A stretch of DNA of 64,000 nt from CAZMVU01 sp964569295. Its GTDB lineage: Bacteria > Hydrogenedentota > Hydrogenedentia > Hydrogenedentales > JAGMZX01. Of this stretch, positions 35,418 to 43,473 are shown piece by piece. The notes under the pieces were generated by a model, which saw nothing but the letters and a program-made list of their open reading frames with translations, did not search any database and was not told the DNA's origin. A program made the translations under genes and the position numbers. The stretch spans positions 167,428 to 231,427 of the forward strand of contig CAZMVU010000001.1 of the NCBI GenBank assembly GCA_964569295.1, given 5' to 3'. The number at the start of each line of letters is the position of its first letter. Position 1 is the stretch's first letter.

Positions 35418-36173
35418 ATGACCCAACCTCTTATCTTGGTAACCAACGATGACGGTATCGCGGCGCCCGGCCTCGGGCTCCTGGCCGAGGCACTCACGGA
35501 AGTCGGCGAGGTGGCCGTGTTCGCTCCGGATCGACAGCAGAGCGCGGTGGGCCATGGCGTCAGCCTGCACAAGCCGTTGCGCGTACATCAAGAGCGGGAC
35601 GGCTGGTTCAGCGTGGATGGCACCCCGACGGATTGCGTGATGCTGGCGGTGCGCCAGTTGCTCGGCCGCCGGCCAGCGCTCGTCGTTTCGGGCATCAACC
35701 AGGGGGCGAACCTCGGCGACGACGTCACTTACTCGGGCACAGTGGCAGGCGCCTACGAGGGGATGTTGCTCGGCGTGCCGTCCTTCGCGATCTCGATGGT
35801 AAGTTACCACGCGCAGCATGTCGAGACAGCCGCCCGTTTTGCGGCGCGGCTTGCGCGCTATGTGGGCGAACAGGGCATGCCGCCGGACACCACGCTCAAT
35901 GTCAATGTGCCCGACCTGCCCTATGACCAACTGGCGGGGGTGATGGTGACGCGCATGGGGCGGCGTAACTACCAGGACGATATCGTTGTGCGAAAGGATC
36001 CCCGTGGCCGGGCGTACTATTGGATCGGCGGTCCAGATCCTTCCCATTATCCAGAAGAAGGCACCGACTTCCAAGCCATCGAAAAGCAGATGGTAAGCGT
36101 GACTCCGTTGCAGCGCGACCTCACCAATCACGCCATGCTGCACCGGTTCTACGACCCCCGGATCACTTTGTAA
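35418..36173 (+). CDS. surE: 5'/3'-nucleotidase SurE
   Basis: A 251-residue metal-dependent nucleoside monophosphatase. The N-terminal ILVTNDDGIAAPGL holds the Asp-Asp metal ligands, and VVSGINQGANLGDDVTYSGTVAGAYEG completes the active site. It dephosphorylates nucleoside 5'- or 3'-monophosphates and is linked to stationary-phase survival. The ATG at 35418 (MTQPLILV) is chosen as the start of the fold; the frame runs upstream with no domain. The yqaA-like gene begins ten bases after its stop, so the two are probably cotranscribed. Confidence 0.95.
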   Translation: MTQPLILVTNDDGIAAPGLGLLAEALTEVGEVAVFAPDRQQSAVGHGVSLHKPLRVHQERDGWFSVDGTPTDCVMLAVRQLLGRRPALVVSGINQGANLGDDVTYSGTVAGAYEGMLLGVPSFAISMVSYHAQHVETAARFAARLARYVGEQGMPPDTTLNVNVPDLPYDQLAGVMVTRMGRRNYQDDIVVRKDPRGRAYYWIGGPDPSHYPEEGTDFQAIEKQMVSVTPLQRDLTNHAMLHRFYDPRITL

Positions 36174-36183
36174 GGAACATGCG

Positions 36184-37053
36184 ATGTTCAGATGGATTCG
36201 TAAGCTCTATGACTGGGTGCTCAGTTGGGCGAACACCCCCTACGGCGCCGTGGCCCTGGCAATTCTCGCTTTTTCGGAGGCAAGCTTTTTCCCGATTCCG
36301 CCCGATGTGCTGCTCATCGCGTTGTGCGTGGGCCAACGGCAAAAGGCTCTGTGGTTCGCCGGCGTATGCGCGATAGCGTCACTCTTTGGCGGCGCCATGG
36401 GCTACCTCATCGGGTGGGGATTCTGGGAGGCGACACACCAGTTCTTCTTCACGAATGTGCCCGGCTTTACCGAAGGGCAGTTCGCGCGGGCGCAAGCGCT
36501 GTACACCGAATACGATTTCTGGATCGTCTTTGTGGCCGCGTTTACGCCGATTCCCTACAAAATCATCACCATCACGGCGGGCGTGTGCGTAATCAACTTC
36601 CCCATGTTCATGATCGCGTCCGTGGTCGGGCGCTCGGCACGCTTCTTCCTCGTGGCCACGCTCATCTATTTTTTCGGCGCGCCCATCCGGAATTTTATCG
36701 AAGCACGCTTCAATACCCTCACGGTACTCTTCGTTATACTGCTGGTGGGCGGGTTCATCGCCATCGAACGCTTTGGCCATGAGAAAGCGTACGAAGCACC
36801 GATCGAGGAACCGGGGACACCGGCGGTCACCGCACCCGGCACGGACCTTCACGAGCCGGCCGCTATTGCCCCGGACCCCGGCGACGCCCCGCTCGTGCCG
36901 CCGCGTAAAGACCCCACGCCTGTGCAAATCCCGCCGGAAGAGACCGCGCCTCATACAACCGATAGTCCCGCGGACTCATCCGCCCAACCAGAGACTGCAC
37001 CGGGGCCTTCGCCCGAAGAGGCACGTGAGCCGGCGCCGGACCCCGCCCGGTAA
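36184..37053 (+). CDS. DedA/VTT-family membrane protein, YqaA-like
   Basis: A 289-residue protein. Residues 20-200 are the VTT (DedA/SNARE-associated) domain: FSEASFFPIPPDVLLIAL, a GWGFWEA re-entrant region, and FTPIPYKIITITAGV, close to Escherichia coli YqaA. The last 85 residues are a soluble Pro/Glu/Ala/Thr-rich tail without predicted fold, which YqaA lacks. DedA proteins are inner-membrane lipid carriers or scramblases, and the role of YqaA is not settled. AGGAA precedes the ATG. It lies between surE and the SGNH hydrolase on the same strand. Confidence 0.85.
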   Translation: MFRWIRKLYDWVLSWANTPYGAVALAILAFSEASFFPIPPDVLLIALCVGQRQKALWFAGVCAIASLFGGAMGYLIGWGFWEATHQFFFTNVPGFTEGQFARAQALYTEYDFWIVFVAAFTPIPYKIITITAGVCVINFPMFMIASVVGRSARFFLVATLIYFFGAPIRNFIEARFNTLTVLFVILLVGGFIAIERFGHEKAYEAPIEEPGTPAVTAPGTDLHEPAAIAPDPGDAPLVPPRKDPTPVQIPPEETAPHTTDSPADSSAQPETAPGPSPEEAREPAPDPAR

Positions 37054-37059
37054 TGCGCC

Positions 37060-38790
37060 ATGCGTAGGGAGGATGTGCCCCGGCAACCTGTCCTCGCCCT
37101 CATGGTCTGCTTCGAAGGCGCCCGTCTGATAGCGCTGGGTGGTGCGGCCTATCTCTTTGGCGTGGTGCTCGGTGCATGGGGCTATATGCCTGTACACGCG
37201 CTGCTCGCCCTTTGTGGCCCCGCAGCACTCGCGTGGGCCACGCCGCTGGCCGGTGTGGCGCAGGTCTACTTCACGGCCTTCCCGGCCAACTTCCCCCCCG
37301 AAACGGCCGCCGCCGCAGTCGAAGCGGGTACCATTCTCCTGCTCTATGTCCTCGGCCACCGGCAACCGTCCCCGGCTTTCCGCTGGCTCGCACGCCACAA
37401 ACCGCTGGCGGCACGCCGCCTCCTCCGCTTCGCTCTCGCGGCCCTCCTCCTCACAGCCCTGCTGCGTTTCATGCCCGGCATCGCGCATGTGCTTTGGGCG
37501 TTCGCTGTGCTCCTTTTGCTGCGAAGCGCGCCCCCTGCCCCGCCCGTAACACCGGCGCGCCGGCGCGAGATGCTATTGTCCGGCGCGCTATTCGCTACTT
37601 CCTGCTTGCTGGCTGTCGCGGTCATCGAGTTGACCTTGCAGCTTGCCATTGACCGGCCACGGGATACCGTACGCTCGATTCGCCAGGAACATCCCACGCG
37701 TTTCTGGCACTACCTGCCGAATGAAACCGGCCGTTACGGCCATCGGCCCCACCTCAAGGAGCGTTACCAGAACACCTTCTTCCGCACGAACGCCCTTGGC
37801 CTGCGCGGGCGCGAATACGGCCCCAAGCGGCGCAGCGAATACCGCATCGTCATGCTGGGCGACTCCTATGTGTTGGGGTGGCGCTTGCCCGAGACACAGT
37901 CCATTCCGCAGCAACTCGAGCGCATCCTCGCCGACACCCGTCTCAACAAGTCCGTGACCGTCGTCAATGCAGGCATCGCCGGGTATGGCCCCTGGCAAGC
38001 GCGCGACCTGCTCCACGAGATCGGCTTCGCCCTCGAACCCGATCTGGTGCTGCACGGGGTTTTTCCCATCAACGATGTGCAGGACACGCTGCTACGCGAA
38101 GGCCGGGTGCTGCGCGCATACACGCCGGAAGGCGTCCGCGACCGTTTGCAGACTCGTTACCGCAGCATGTGGAGCATGCGCTTCGAGTACTGGCTGTATG
38201 AACACAGCACCATGTTCTATGTGTTGCAGAACGCCTTCGGCTGGCCGCCCCTCGGCGGACTCGGCGGCGCGCTTGCGAGTATCCGCTTTCTACCCGGCGG
38301 TCCCGTGCCCAAACTGCCCAAACCCGCAGACCGCGCCCCCAGCCTCGAGCCGGAACTCGCCGAATGGTATCCCACCCTGGAGGAAGGCTTCCTCGCCATG
38401 ATCGACGATATCGCGGCAACCTGTGATGATTGCCTCAAGCGAGGCATCGGCTATGCCGCCTTTCTCATTCCGCCCGGCAACAACGTAAACCCAAATTATC
38501 TTGATTACGCTCTTATGCCAACTGAAGAACTTGGCATCTATGAGATTGGGAAGTCGCGCCGCCTCACCAGCGAACACCTCGGGTTACGCAACGTACCCTA
38601 CTGCGACATTACACCAACCCTCATGGAAGCCGACCGCGTTGATACTACGTACATACCCGGTGACGGCCACTTCTCCCCGCACGGTACCCACGCCGCCGCA
38701 CAGGCCCTCGCACGTTTCCTGCTCGAAGAATACTGGCCCATCCACCACCCTGATCTGCTGCCCGGCCGTGGCCTGCTCTTGCAGGACTGA
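37060..38790 (+). CDS. Membrane-anchored SGNH/GDSL hydrolase-like protein
   Basis: A 576-residue protein. The first 190 residues contain about five hydrophobic helices. The C-terminal 380 residues are an SGNH fold: VMLGDSYVLGW (catalytic Ser), NAGIAGYGPWQ (Gly), GVFPINDVQDT (Asn), and DGHFSPHGTHAAA with the Asp-His pair. It would be an esterase or O-acyl-modifying enzyme facing the periplasm, as in polysaccharide acetyl transfer systems; the substrate is unknown. It follows the yqaA-like gene by six bases and has no strong Shine-Dalgarno of its own. Confidence 0.75.
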   Translation: MRREDVPRQPVLALMVCFEGARLIALGGAAYLFGVVLGAWGYMPVHALLALCGPAALAWATPLAGVAQVYFTAFPANFPPETAAAAVEAGTILLLYVLGHRQPSPAFRWLARHKPLAARRLLRFALAALLLTALLRFMPGIAHVLWAFAVLLLLRSAPPAPPVTPARRREMLLSGALFATSCLLAVAVIELTLQLAIDRPRDTVRSIRQEHPTRFWHYLPNETGRYGHRPHLKERYQNTFFRTNALGLRGREYGPKRRSEYRIVMLGDSYVLGWRLPETQSIPQQLERILADTRLNKSVTVVNAGIAGYGPWQARDLLHEIGFALEPDLVLHGVFPINDVQDTLLREGRVLRAYTPEGVRDRLQTRYRSMWSMRFEYWLYEHSTMFYVLQNAFGWPPLGGLGGALASIRFLPGGPVPKLPKPADRAPSLEPELAEWYPTLEEGFLAMIDDIAATCDDCLKRGIGYAAFLIPPGNNVNPNYLDYALMPTEELGIYEIGKSRRLTSEHLGLRNVPYCDITPTLMEADRVDTTYIPGDGHFSPHGTHAAAQALARFLLEEYWPIHHPDLLPGRGLLLQD

Positions 38791-38832
38791 GCCTGTTCGC
38801 TGGGCAACTCGAAAGTATGCACCTTCAGATCG

Positions 38833-39360
38833 TTACGCGTCTTTCAGGGCCGCCTCGAAAGGCGTATAGGTGTCGTTACCGAAAAGAACGAAACGGATGT
38901 GGCGAATGCTGTCGTCGTTTTCGGCGAATTCCTTCACCGTCTCGACGCCAATACGGGCGGCCTCGGGGATCGGGTAGCCGTAGACGCCGCAACTGATTGC
39001 GGGAAAAGCCACCGACTTCGCGCCCAGTTCCTTCGCAACATCGAGGCTCCGGCGGTACGCGCCGGCGAGCTTTTCCGCCTCGCCGCTGTTGCCATCACGG
39101 TAGCGGGGCCCGACGGCGTGGATGACCCACCTGGCCTTCAGATTGCCCGCCGTAGTGGCCTTGGCATCGCCCGTCGGGCAACCGCCCAGTTTGTTACACG
39201 CCTCCATGATCGCGGGGCCACCTGCGCGGTGAATCGCCCCATCGACACCCCCGCCGCCAGCGAGATGGGCATTGGCCGCATTCACGATGGCGTCCACCTG
39301 TTCGGTCGTAATATCGCCGGAAACCACCTCGACTTGGGTCTTGTTGAATGTGCGTTCCAT
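38833..39360 (-). CDS. Macro-domain protein, O-acetyl-ADP-ribose deacetylase-like
   Basis: A 175-residue stand-alone macro domain of the YmdB/MacroD type. The ADP-ribose-binding motifs are DAIVNAANAHLAGGGGVDGAIHRAGG (catalytic Asn and Asp-Gly) and SVAFPAISCGVYGYP. It should hydrolyse O-acetyl-ADP-ribose or remove mono-ADP-ribose from proteins. AGGAAG lies upstream of the ATG at 39360. It is convergent with the SGNH gene, with 42 bases between stops. Confidence 0.93.
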   Translation of the reverse strand: MERTFNKTQVEVVSGDITTEQVDAIVNAANAHLAGGGGVDGAIHRAGGPAIMEACNKLGGCPTGDAKATTAGNLKARWVIHAVGPRYRDGNSGEAEKLAGAYRRSLDVAKELGAKSVAFPAISCGVYGYPIPEAARIGVETVKEFAENDDSIRHIRFVLFGNDTYTPFEAALKDA

Positions 39361-39672
39361 TGGTGCTTCCTCCAGTCTTTGTTACTGCCGGCCTTGCCAT
39401 TGTGCCGATGATTGCGCCAGGACTCCAGCAAGCGTCTACGCACAAGTGTACGCATGTCGCGCCGGCCATCGGTGACAAGATGGATATGAACCGCCTGTTC
39501 CAGCCCTTCGTCGACAATTCCGCAAGGCTTGAAAAAGAGTTCACGGAACTCCGTGTTTCCCAGCGCGTAACTCTTTAGCCGTTTGCCGTGATACGGCGTA
39601 CACCTTTCGCCAATCTGTGCCGTGATAGCGAATACCAGTCGTGCAATGGGGATGGCCATGCTGTTGACGCCA
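39361..39672. other. Intergenic region upstream of the macro-domain gene
   Basis: No gene is supported. It includes a 26-base sequence (39566-39591) matched at 24 of 26 positions by 63945-63970, next to a short CACGGA/TCCGTG hairpin. An open frame on the minus strand (39282-39659) covers it but has no family I recognise and looks like decayed repeat sequence. Confidence 0.4.
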
Positions 39673-39703
39673 CTTTGGACTGCGGTGGCTTGCCACCGCT
39701 ATT
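39673..39703 (+). repeat. 31-base palindromic repeat, left copy
   Basis: It is centred on the palindrome GCGGTGGCTTGCCACCGC (39682-39699) with 8-base arms. An inverted copy lies at 39877-39907. Confidence 0.8.
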
Positions 39704-39876
39704 GCGCGCGTGGGCTGAAGTGCATGCATTTGTCCAAGGCGGGAGAGCAACCGTACACAGTCGCCAGCGGTGTCCTTGAATCCTTCTCGGGCTCATGAGC
39801 AGGCCACTTGGGCTGGAGGCCACGGGGCTCTTTTCTCCCGGCTTGCGCGCCAGCGTCTACCCACGGCCTTTGCGGG

Positions 39877-39907
39877 AAAAGCGGTGGCAAGCCACCGCAC
39901 TCCAAAG
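39877..39907 (-). repeat. 31-base palindromic repeat, right copy
   Basis: The reverse complement matches 39673-39703 at 29 of 31 positions. The two copies face each other across 173 bases of non-coding sequence, like the ends of a small non-autonomous element. Confidence 0.8.
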
Positions 39908-40001
39908 GGCGCATACAGCGTGACTCATAGCGATAACGGGAGGGCGCGCAGGGCGCTTCCACCCTTGTATGTACAACCCCGCTACGCCCCGTGCAGTACA
40001 C

Positions 40002-40035
40002 CAAAAGAAAACGGCCGGCACGCGCGGCGCCGGCC
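40002..40035 (-). terminator. Rho-independent terminator of the SOD gene
   Basis: Leftward, GGCCGGC (40035-40029) and GCCGGCC (40019-40013) form a perfect 7-pair stem with a 9-base loop, followed by GTTTTCTTTT. It lies 30 bases after the SOD stop. Confidence 0.8.
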
Positions 40036-40064
40036 TGAAGAATGTGACTTGCCTTGCGGCGTTG

Positions 40065-40793
40065 TTACGCCATTTTCATGGCTGTATCGAGGCGTTCGTT
40101 GACGCCTTCCCAGTTCACGACATTCCACCACGCGTTCACGTAATCCCCCCGGCGGTTCTCGTACTGCAGGTAGTAGGCGTGTTCCCACACGTCGATACCC
40201 ATGATCGGCACGATGCCCCACTGGGTGAGCTTCTGCTGGTTCTCGGCCTGCAGCACCACGAGGCGCCCGTCCATGGGACGGAAATGGAGCAATCCCCAGC
40301 CACTGCCTTCGACCTTGCCCGCGGCCGCGGAGAAGTGCGCCTTCAGATGCTCGAACCCGCCGAAGTCGCGTGTAATCAACTCCGCCACCTTGCCCGCCGG
40401 TTCACCGCCGCCCCCTTTGCCCGGAGGCGCCATGACGGTCCAGAACATGCTGTGCAGATAGTGGCCGCCGCCGTTGAAGGCCGCCTTCTTTGACCAGTAG
40501 TCGATCATCCCGTAGTCGCTGGCGGCGCGTGCCTCGGCAAGCGCCTTTTCCGCCGCGTTCAGTCCGCGCACATAGCCTGCGTGGTGCTTGCTGTGGTGCA
40601 GCTCCATGATACGCGTCGAGATTACCGGTTCGAGCGCGTCATAGGCGTACGGAAGTTCCGGGAGCTTATGTTCAGTGGCTGCGCCTGCCATCTCCGCTGC
40701 ACCGGCCATGCCAGAAGCGACCGAGGCCGCCAGCCCACCGGCAGCCGCCAGACCGCCACTAGAAAAAAGAAATTCTCTGCGTGTAGTATCCAT
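40065..40793 (-). CDS. Superoxide dismutase, Mn/Fe family, Tat-exported
   Basis: A 242-residue SOD with a twin-arginine signal (TTRREFLFSSGGLAAAGGLAASVASG). Metal ligands are the first His of ELHHSKHH (about H66), a His in NGGGHYLHSMFW, and the Asp and His of DVWEHAYYLQY. NGGGH and the ending WNVVNWEGVNER resemble Mn-type enzymes. It would dismutate superoxide in the periplasm; Mn/Fe SODs are mostly cytoplasmic, so the export signal is notable. The ATG at 40793 has AGGAGGAG upstream, and a good terminator follows. Confidence 0.93.
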   Translation of the reverse strand: MDTTRREFLFSSGGLAAAGGLAASVASGMAGAAEMAGAATEHKLPELPYAYDALEPVISTRIMELHHSKHHAGYVRGLNAAEKALAEARAASDYGMIDYWSKKAAFNGGGHYLHSMFWTVMAPPGKGGGGEPAGKVAELITRDFGGFEHLKAHFSAAAGKVEGSGWGLLHFRPMDGRLVVLQAENQQKLTQWGIVPIMGIDVWEHAYYLQYENRRGDYVNAWWNVVNWEGVNERLDTAMKMA

Positions 40794-41001
40794 GAGACTC
40801 CTCCTAATACCAATTCACCCAGGTCTTGTTGTTCTCCGTTCTGGCCCGCACACCGACAGCCGCATGCGTGCGGCAGGTGGGCCAGGCAATTATCTTGTAT
40901 AACACCAGACACCGGCCGCCTATTCCCCCGGCGTCTATCCCCTGGTCTTGCCGGCTATGGTGTACCGTACGCGTTCGCGCGGATTCTTCGCGGTCCGTCA
41001 T
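40794..41001. other. Intergenic region between divergent SOD and sat genes
   Basis: This region and the sat promoter and leader make up 319 bases with no gene. It must hold the SOD promoter, which I could not place with certainty. Confidence 0.35.
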
Positions 41002-41031
41002 TTGCGCGTCTGTATGCCGCATTGCTATACT
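41002..41031 (+). promoter_or_regulatory. Promoter of sat
   Basis: TTGCGC (41002-41007), 18 bases, then TATACT (41026-41031) with an upstream TGC extension. This gives a leader of about 75 bases before the sat ATG. Confidence 0.6.
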
Positions 41032-41112
41032 TGCAAGGCTTTTCCTGCTTCAGGATTACCGAGCCCCTATTCCATTGCGCATCACCGCGCTATTCATTGA
41101 GAGGACAATGTT

Positions 41113-42267
41113 ATGCCTATCGCACCCCATGGCGGCCAATTGGTGGACCGCTTCCTGACCGGCGATGCGCTTGCGGCCGCGCAGGACAAGGCCGGTTCCC
41201 TCGCGTCAATTCAGGTCGACGGCTACACCGCCTTCGAGATTGACGGTATCGCCAAGGGCATTTACAGCCCGCTGACCGGTTTCATGAACGAATCCCAGGT
41301 ACGCAGCGTACTCGATAACATGCTGTTGAAGCCGGGCGTGGCCTGGACCGTGCCTATTCTGCTGCATGTCTCCCAGGCCGACGGCGACAAGGTGAGCGTG
41401 GGTGAGGAGGTAGCCCTGCAGGATGAAACGGGCGCCACGGTCGCCATTATCAAGGTGACCGAGAAATTCAGCCTCGACAAGCAGGAGATCGCGAAAAAGG
41501 TCTACCGCACGACAGAAGAGGCGCACCCGGGCGTGGCCTACACCTACAGCCACGGGCCCGTGTACCTGGCGGGCGATATCGATGTGTTGCAAGAACGCAC
41601 CGTCGAGCACCAAGACTACAACCTGCCGCCAGCACAGACGCGGGCGGCTTTCAATGAGAAAGGCTGGCGCCGGGTTGTCGCGTTCCAGACCCGCAACCCG
41701 ATCCACCGCGCCCACGAGTACCTTACCAAATGCGCGCTCGAGATGTGCGATGGCCTGCTCATCCACCCGCTGATGGGTACCACAAAGAGCGACGACATCC
41801 CCGGCGAGGTGCGCATGGAGTGCTACCACGCGCTCATGGAAAAGTATTACAGCCCCGCACACGTGATGCTGTCGATCATGCCGGTGAATATGCGCTACGC
41901 CGGTCCACGCGAGGCCATCATGCACGCGCTCATCCGCCAGAACTACGGCTGCACTCATTTCATCGTCGGGCGTGACCATGCGGGCGTGGGCAATTACTAC
42001 GGCACCTACGACGCGCACGAGATTTTCGAAGAGCTCGAGGAGGGCAGCCTCCAGATCGAACCCCTCTTTTTTGACCACGCCTTCTACTCGAAGATCACCC
42101 ACTCGATGGCCTCGAAGAAGACATGCCCCGGCGGCCCGGAGGACCACGTCTTCCTCAGCGGCACGAAGGTGCGTGAGATGCTTAAGAACGGCGAACTGCC
42201 GCCGGAAGAGTTCACCCGTCCGGAAGTAGCGAAGATTCTGGTGAAGTGGGCGCAGTCGCAACGCTGA
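41113..42267 (+). CDS. sat: Sulfate adenylyltransferase (ATP sulfurylase)
   Basis: A 384-residue homo-oligomeric ATP sulfurylase, which makes adenosine 5'-phosphosulfate from sulfate and ATP. The N-terminal PUA-like domain has SPLTGFMNE; the catalytic domain has VVAFQTRNPIHRAHEY (the QxRN and HxxH motifs) and IVGRDHAGVG; it lacks the C-terminal APS-kinase domain. It stands alone: no APS reductase, APS kinase or transporter is adjacent, so direction and pathway are not shown. It is followed by a strong hairpin. Confidence 0.95.
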   Translation: MPIAPHGGQLVDRFLTGDALAAAQDKAGSLASIQVDGYTAFEIDGIAKGIYSPLTGFMNESQVRSVLDNMLLKPGVAWTVPILLHVSQADGDKVSVGEEVALQDETGATVAIIKVTEKFSLDKQEIAKKVYRTTEEAHPGVAYTYSHGPVYLAGDIDVLQERTVEHQDYNLPPAQTRAAFNEKGWRRVVAFQTRNPIHRAHEYLTKCALEMCDGLLIHPLMGTTKSDDIPGEVRMECYHALMEKYYSPAHVMLSIMPVNMRYAGPREAIMHALIRQNYGCTHFIVGRDHAGVGNYYGTYDAHEIFEELEEGSLQIEPLFFDHAFYSKITHSMASKKTCPGGPEDHVFLSGTKVREMLKNGELPPEEFTRPEVAKILVKWAQSQR

Positions 42268-42301
42268 CCCGCGCGCATACGCATACCCAGTCCAGGATTC
42301 A

Positions 42302-42339
42302 CGGGGCGGCCGCGGCATAGTGTACACGCGGCCGCCCCG
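42302..42339 (+). terminator. Strong hairpin downstream of sat
   Basis: CGGGGCGGCCGCG (42302-42314) and CGCGGCCGCCCCG (42327-42339) are perfect 13-base arms with a 12-base loop. Only a weak T-tract (CTGTTTAG) follows, so it may terminate inefficiently or protect the mRNA 3' end. Confidence 0.65.
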
Positions 42340-42404
42340 CTGTTTAGGATACGGCAGCGTGGACGTTCCAGGCGTATTGGGTCCAAGAGGACACAGCCAG
42401 CACC

Positions 42405-43460
42405 ATGCAAATAGGCGTCATCACACCACGGCCTCACCTGCGTTGCTGCGTCACGGGGGAACGGCATTATCTCACGCGCGTACTCGAAACCCTGCGGGAT
42501 GCGCAGGATGCCGACCGCTTCGTGATGTTCTGCCCTGAAGAAGACCGCGCGAGCTATCCCGGTTGGGTGACCGTGCCCATGCGCGCGCCGGGGGCCGCTG
42601 AGCGGCTCGGTGCGCTTGTCGGCCGCGGACCCTTTGCCAAGACAATAGCGCGCGCGCAGGTGGACATGCTCTTCGCGCCGCTCGAAATGGCTCCTGCCGC
42701 GGCACCCGTACCCATGAGCGTCTATGTGCTGGACACCTGGCCCTGGGAACCGCCCCGGGAAAGCGGCATCCCCCCCACTTCGGTCCGCCACGCGCGCCGG
42801 GCCTGCCAGGAAGCGCGCGCCATCGTGGTGCCGTCCGAATACACGCGGCGCCGCTGCCTCGAGCTGTTCGACGCCCCCCTGGACAAAATGGTTGTGGCGC
42901 CGCCGGGTGTCTCGCGGCACTACGCCCAGCCCCACGAGAGCATCGTGGCGCCGCCCTATATCATCGTGCTCGGCGCCACCTGCCCCAGCCAGAACCACAG
43001 CCGCGTGCTCGCCGCCTGTGAAAACCTCGCCGGCGATATCCCCCACACCCTGGTCGTCATGGGCGAAGCATGCCATGCGGAACCCGGCGCCTGGCCGGCC
43101 CATGTTGTGCGAATCGAGCGCTGCCCCAACGCCCAGCGGGCCGGCCTTTTCCAGCATGCGGCGGCCGTCGTTTTGCCGGTGTTGCACGAGGGCAGCGGCA
43201 TAGATGCCCTCGATGTGCTGTGTGCGGGGGCGGTCATCATCGCACCCAAGGTGGGCGCCATCCCCGAGGTAGCTGGCAATGCCCCCGTGTATTATAACCA
43301 CGAGAGCGCCGAATCGCTTCGGCGCACCTTGCGCCGCGTGCTCGAAGAGCCGCCCACAACCCCCGCCGAGCGCCAGCGCTCAGCCAAACGGGCCATTGAC
43401 TACAGCTGGGAACGGTGCGCATGGCGCGTGGCGGCGGCATTCAAGAAAACCGCGGGGTGA
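42405..43460 (+). CDS. Glycosyltransferase family 4-like (GT-B)
   Basis: A 351-residue GT-B transferase. The N-terminal half is diverged; CQEARAIVVPSEYTRRRCLELFDAP is the interdomain region typical of GT4; the donor domain has IIVLGATCPSQNHSRVLAACE, VVLPVLHEGSGIDALDVLCAGAVIIAPKVGAIPEVAG and a C-terminal helix returning to domain 1. The usual EX7E is altered to EGSGIDALD. It probably transfers a hexose in cell-surface glycan synthesis; donor and acceptor are unknown. It is convergent with the GH99-like gene, 13 bases apart. Confidence 0.8.
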   Translation: MQIGVITPRPHLRCCVTGERHYLTRVLETLRDAQDADRFVMFCPEEDRASYPGWVTVPMRAPGAAERLGALVGRGPFAKTIARAQVDMLFAPLEMAPAAAPVPMSVYVLDTWPWEPPRESGIPPTSVRHARRACQEARAIVVPSEYTRRRCLELFDAPLDKMVVAPPGVSRHYAQPHESIVAPPYIIVLGATCPSQNHSRVLAACENLAGDIPHTLVVMGEACHAEPGAWPAHVVRIERCPNAQRAGLFQHAAAVVLPVLHEGSGIDALDVLCAGAVIIAPKVGAIPEVAGNAPVYYNHESAESLRRTLRRVLEEPPTTPAERQRSAKRAIDYSWERCAWRVAAAFKKTAG

Positions 43461-43473
43461 GCGCCTGCCGGGG

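Noticed and set aside
39282..39659. 125-residue minus-strand open frame in the repeat region.
   Set aside because: No family recognised, the sequence contains repeat-derived segments, and the frame runs into the macro-domain gene; looks like decayed repeat sequence.
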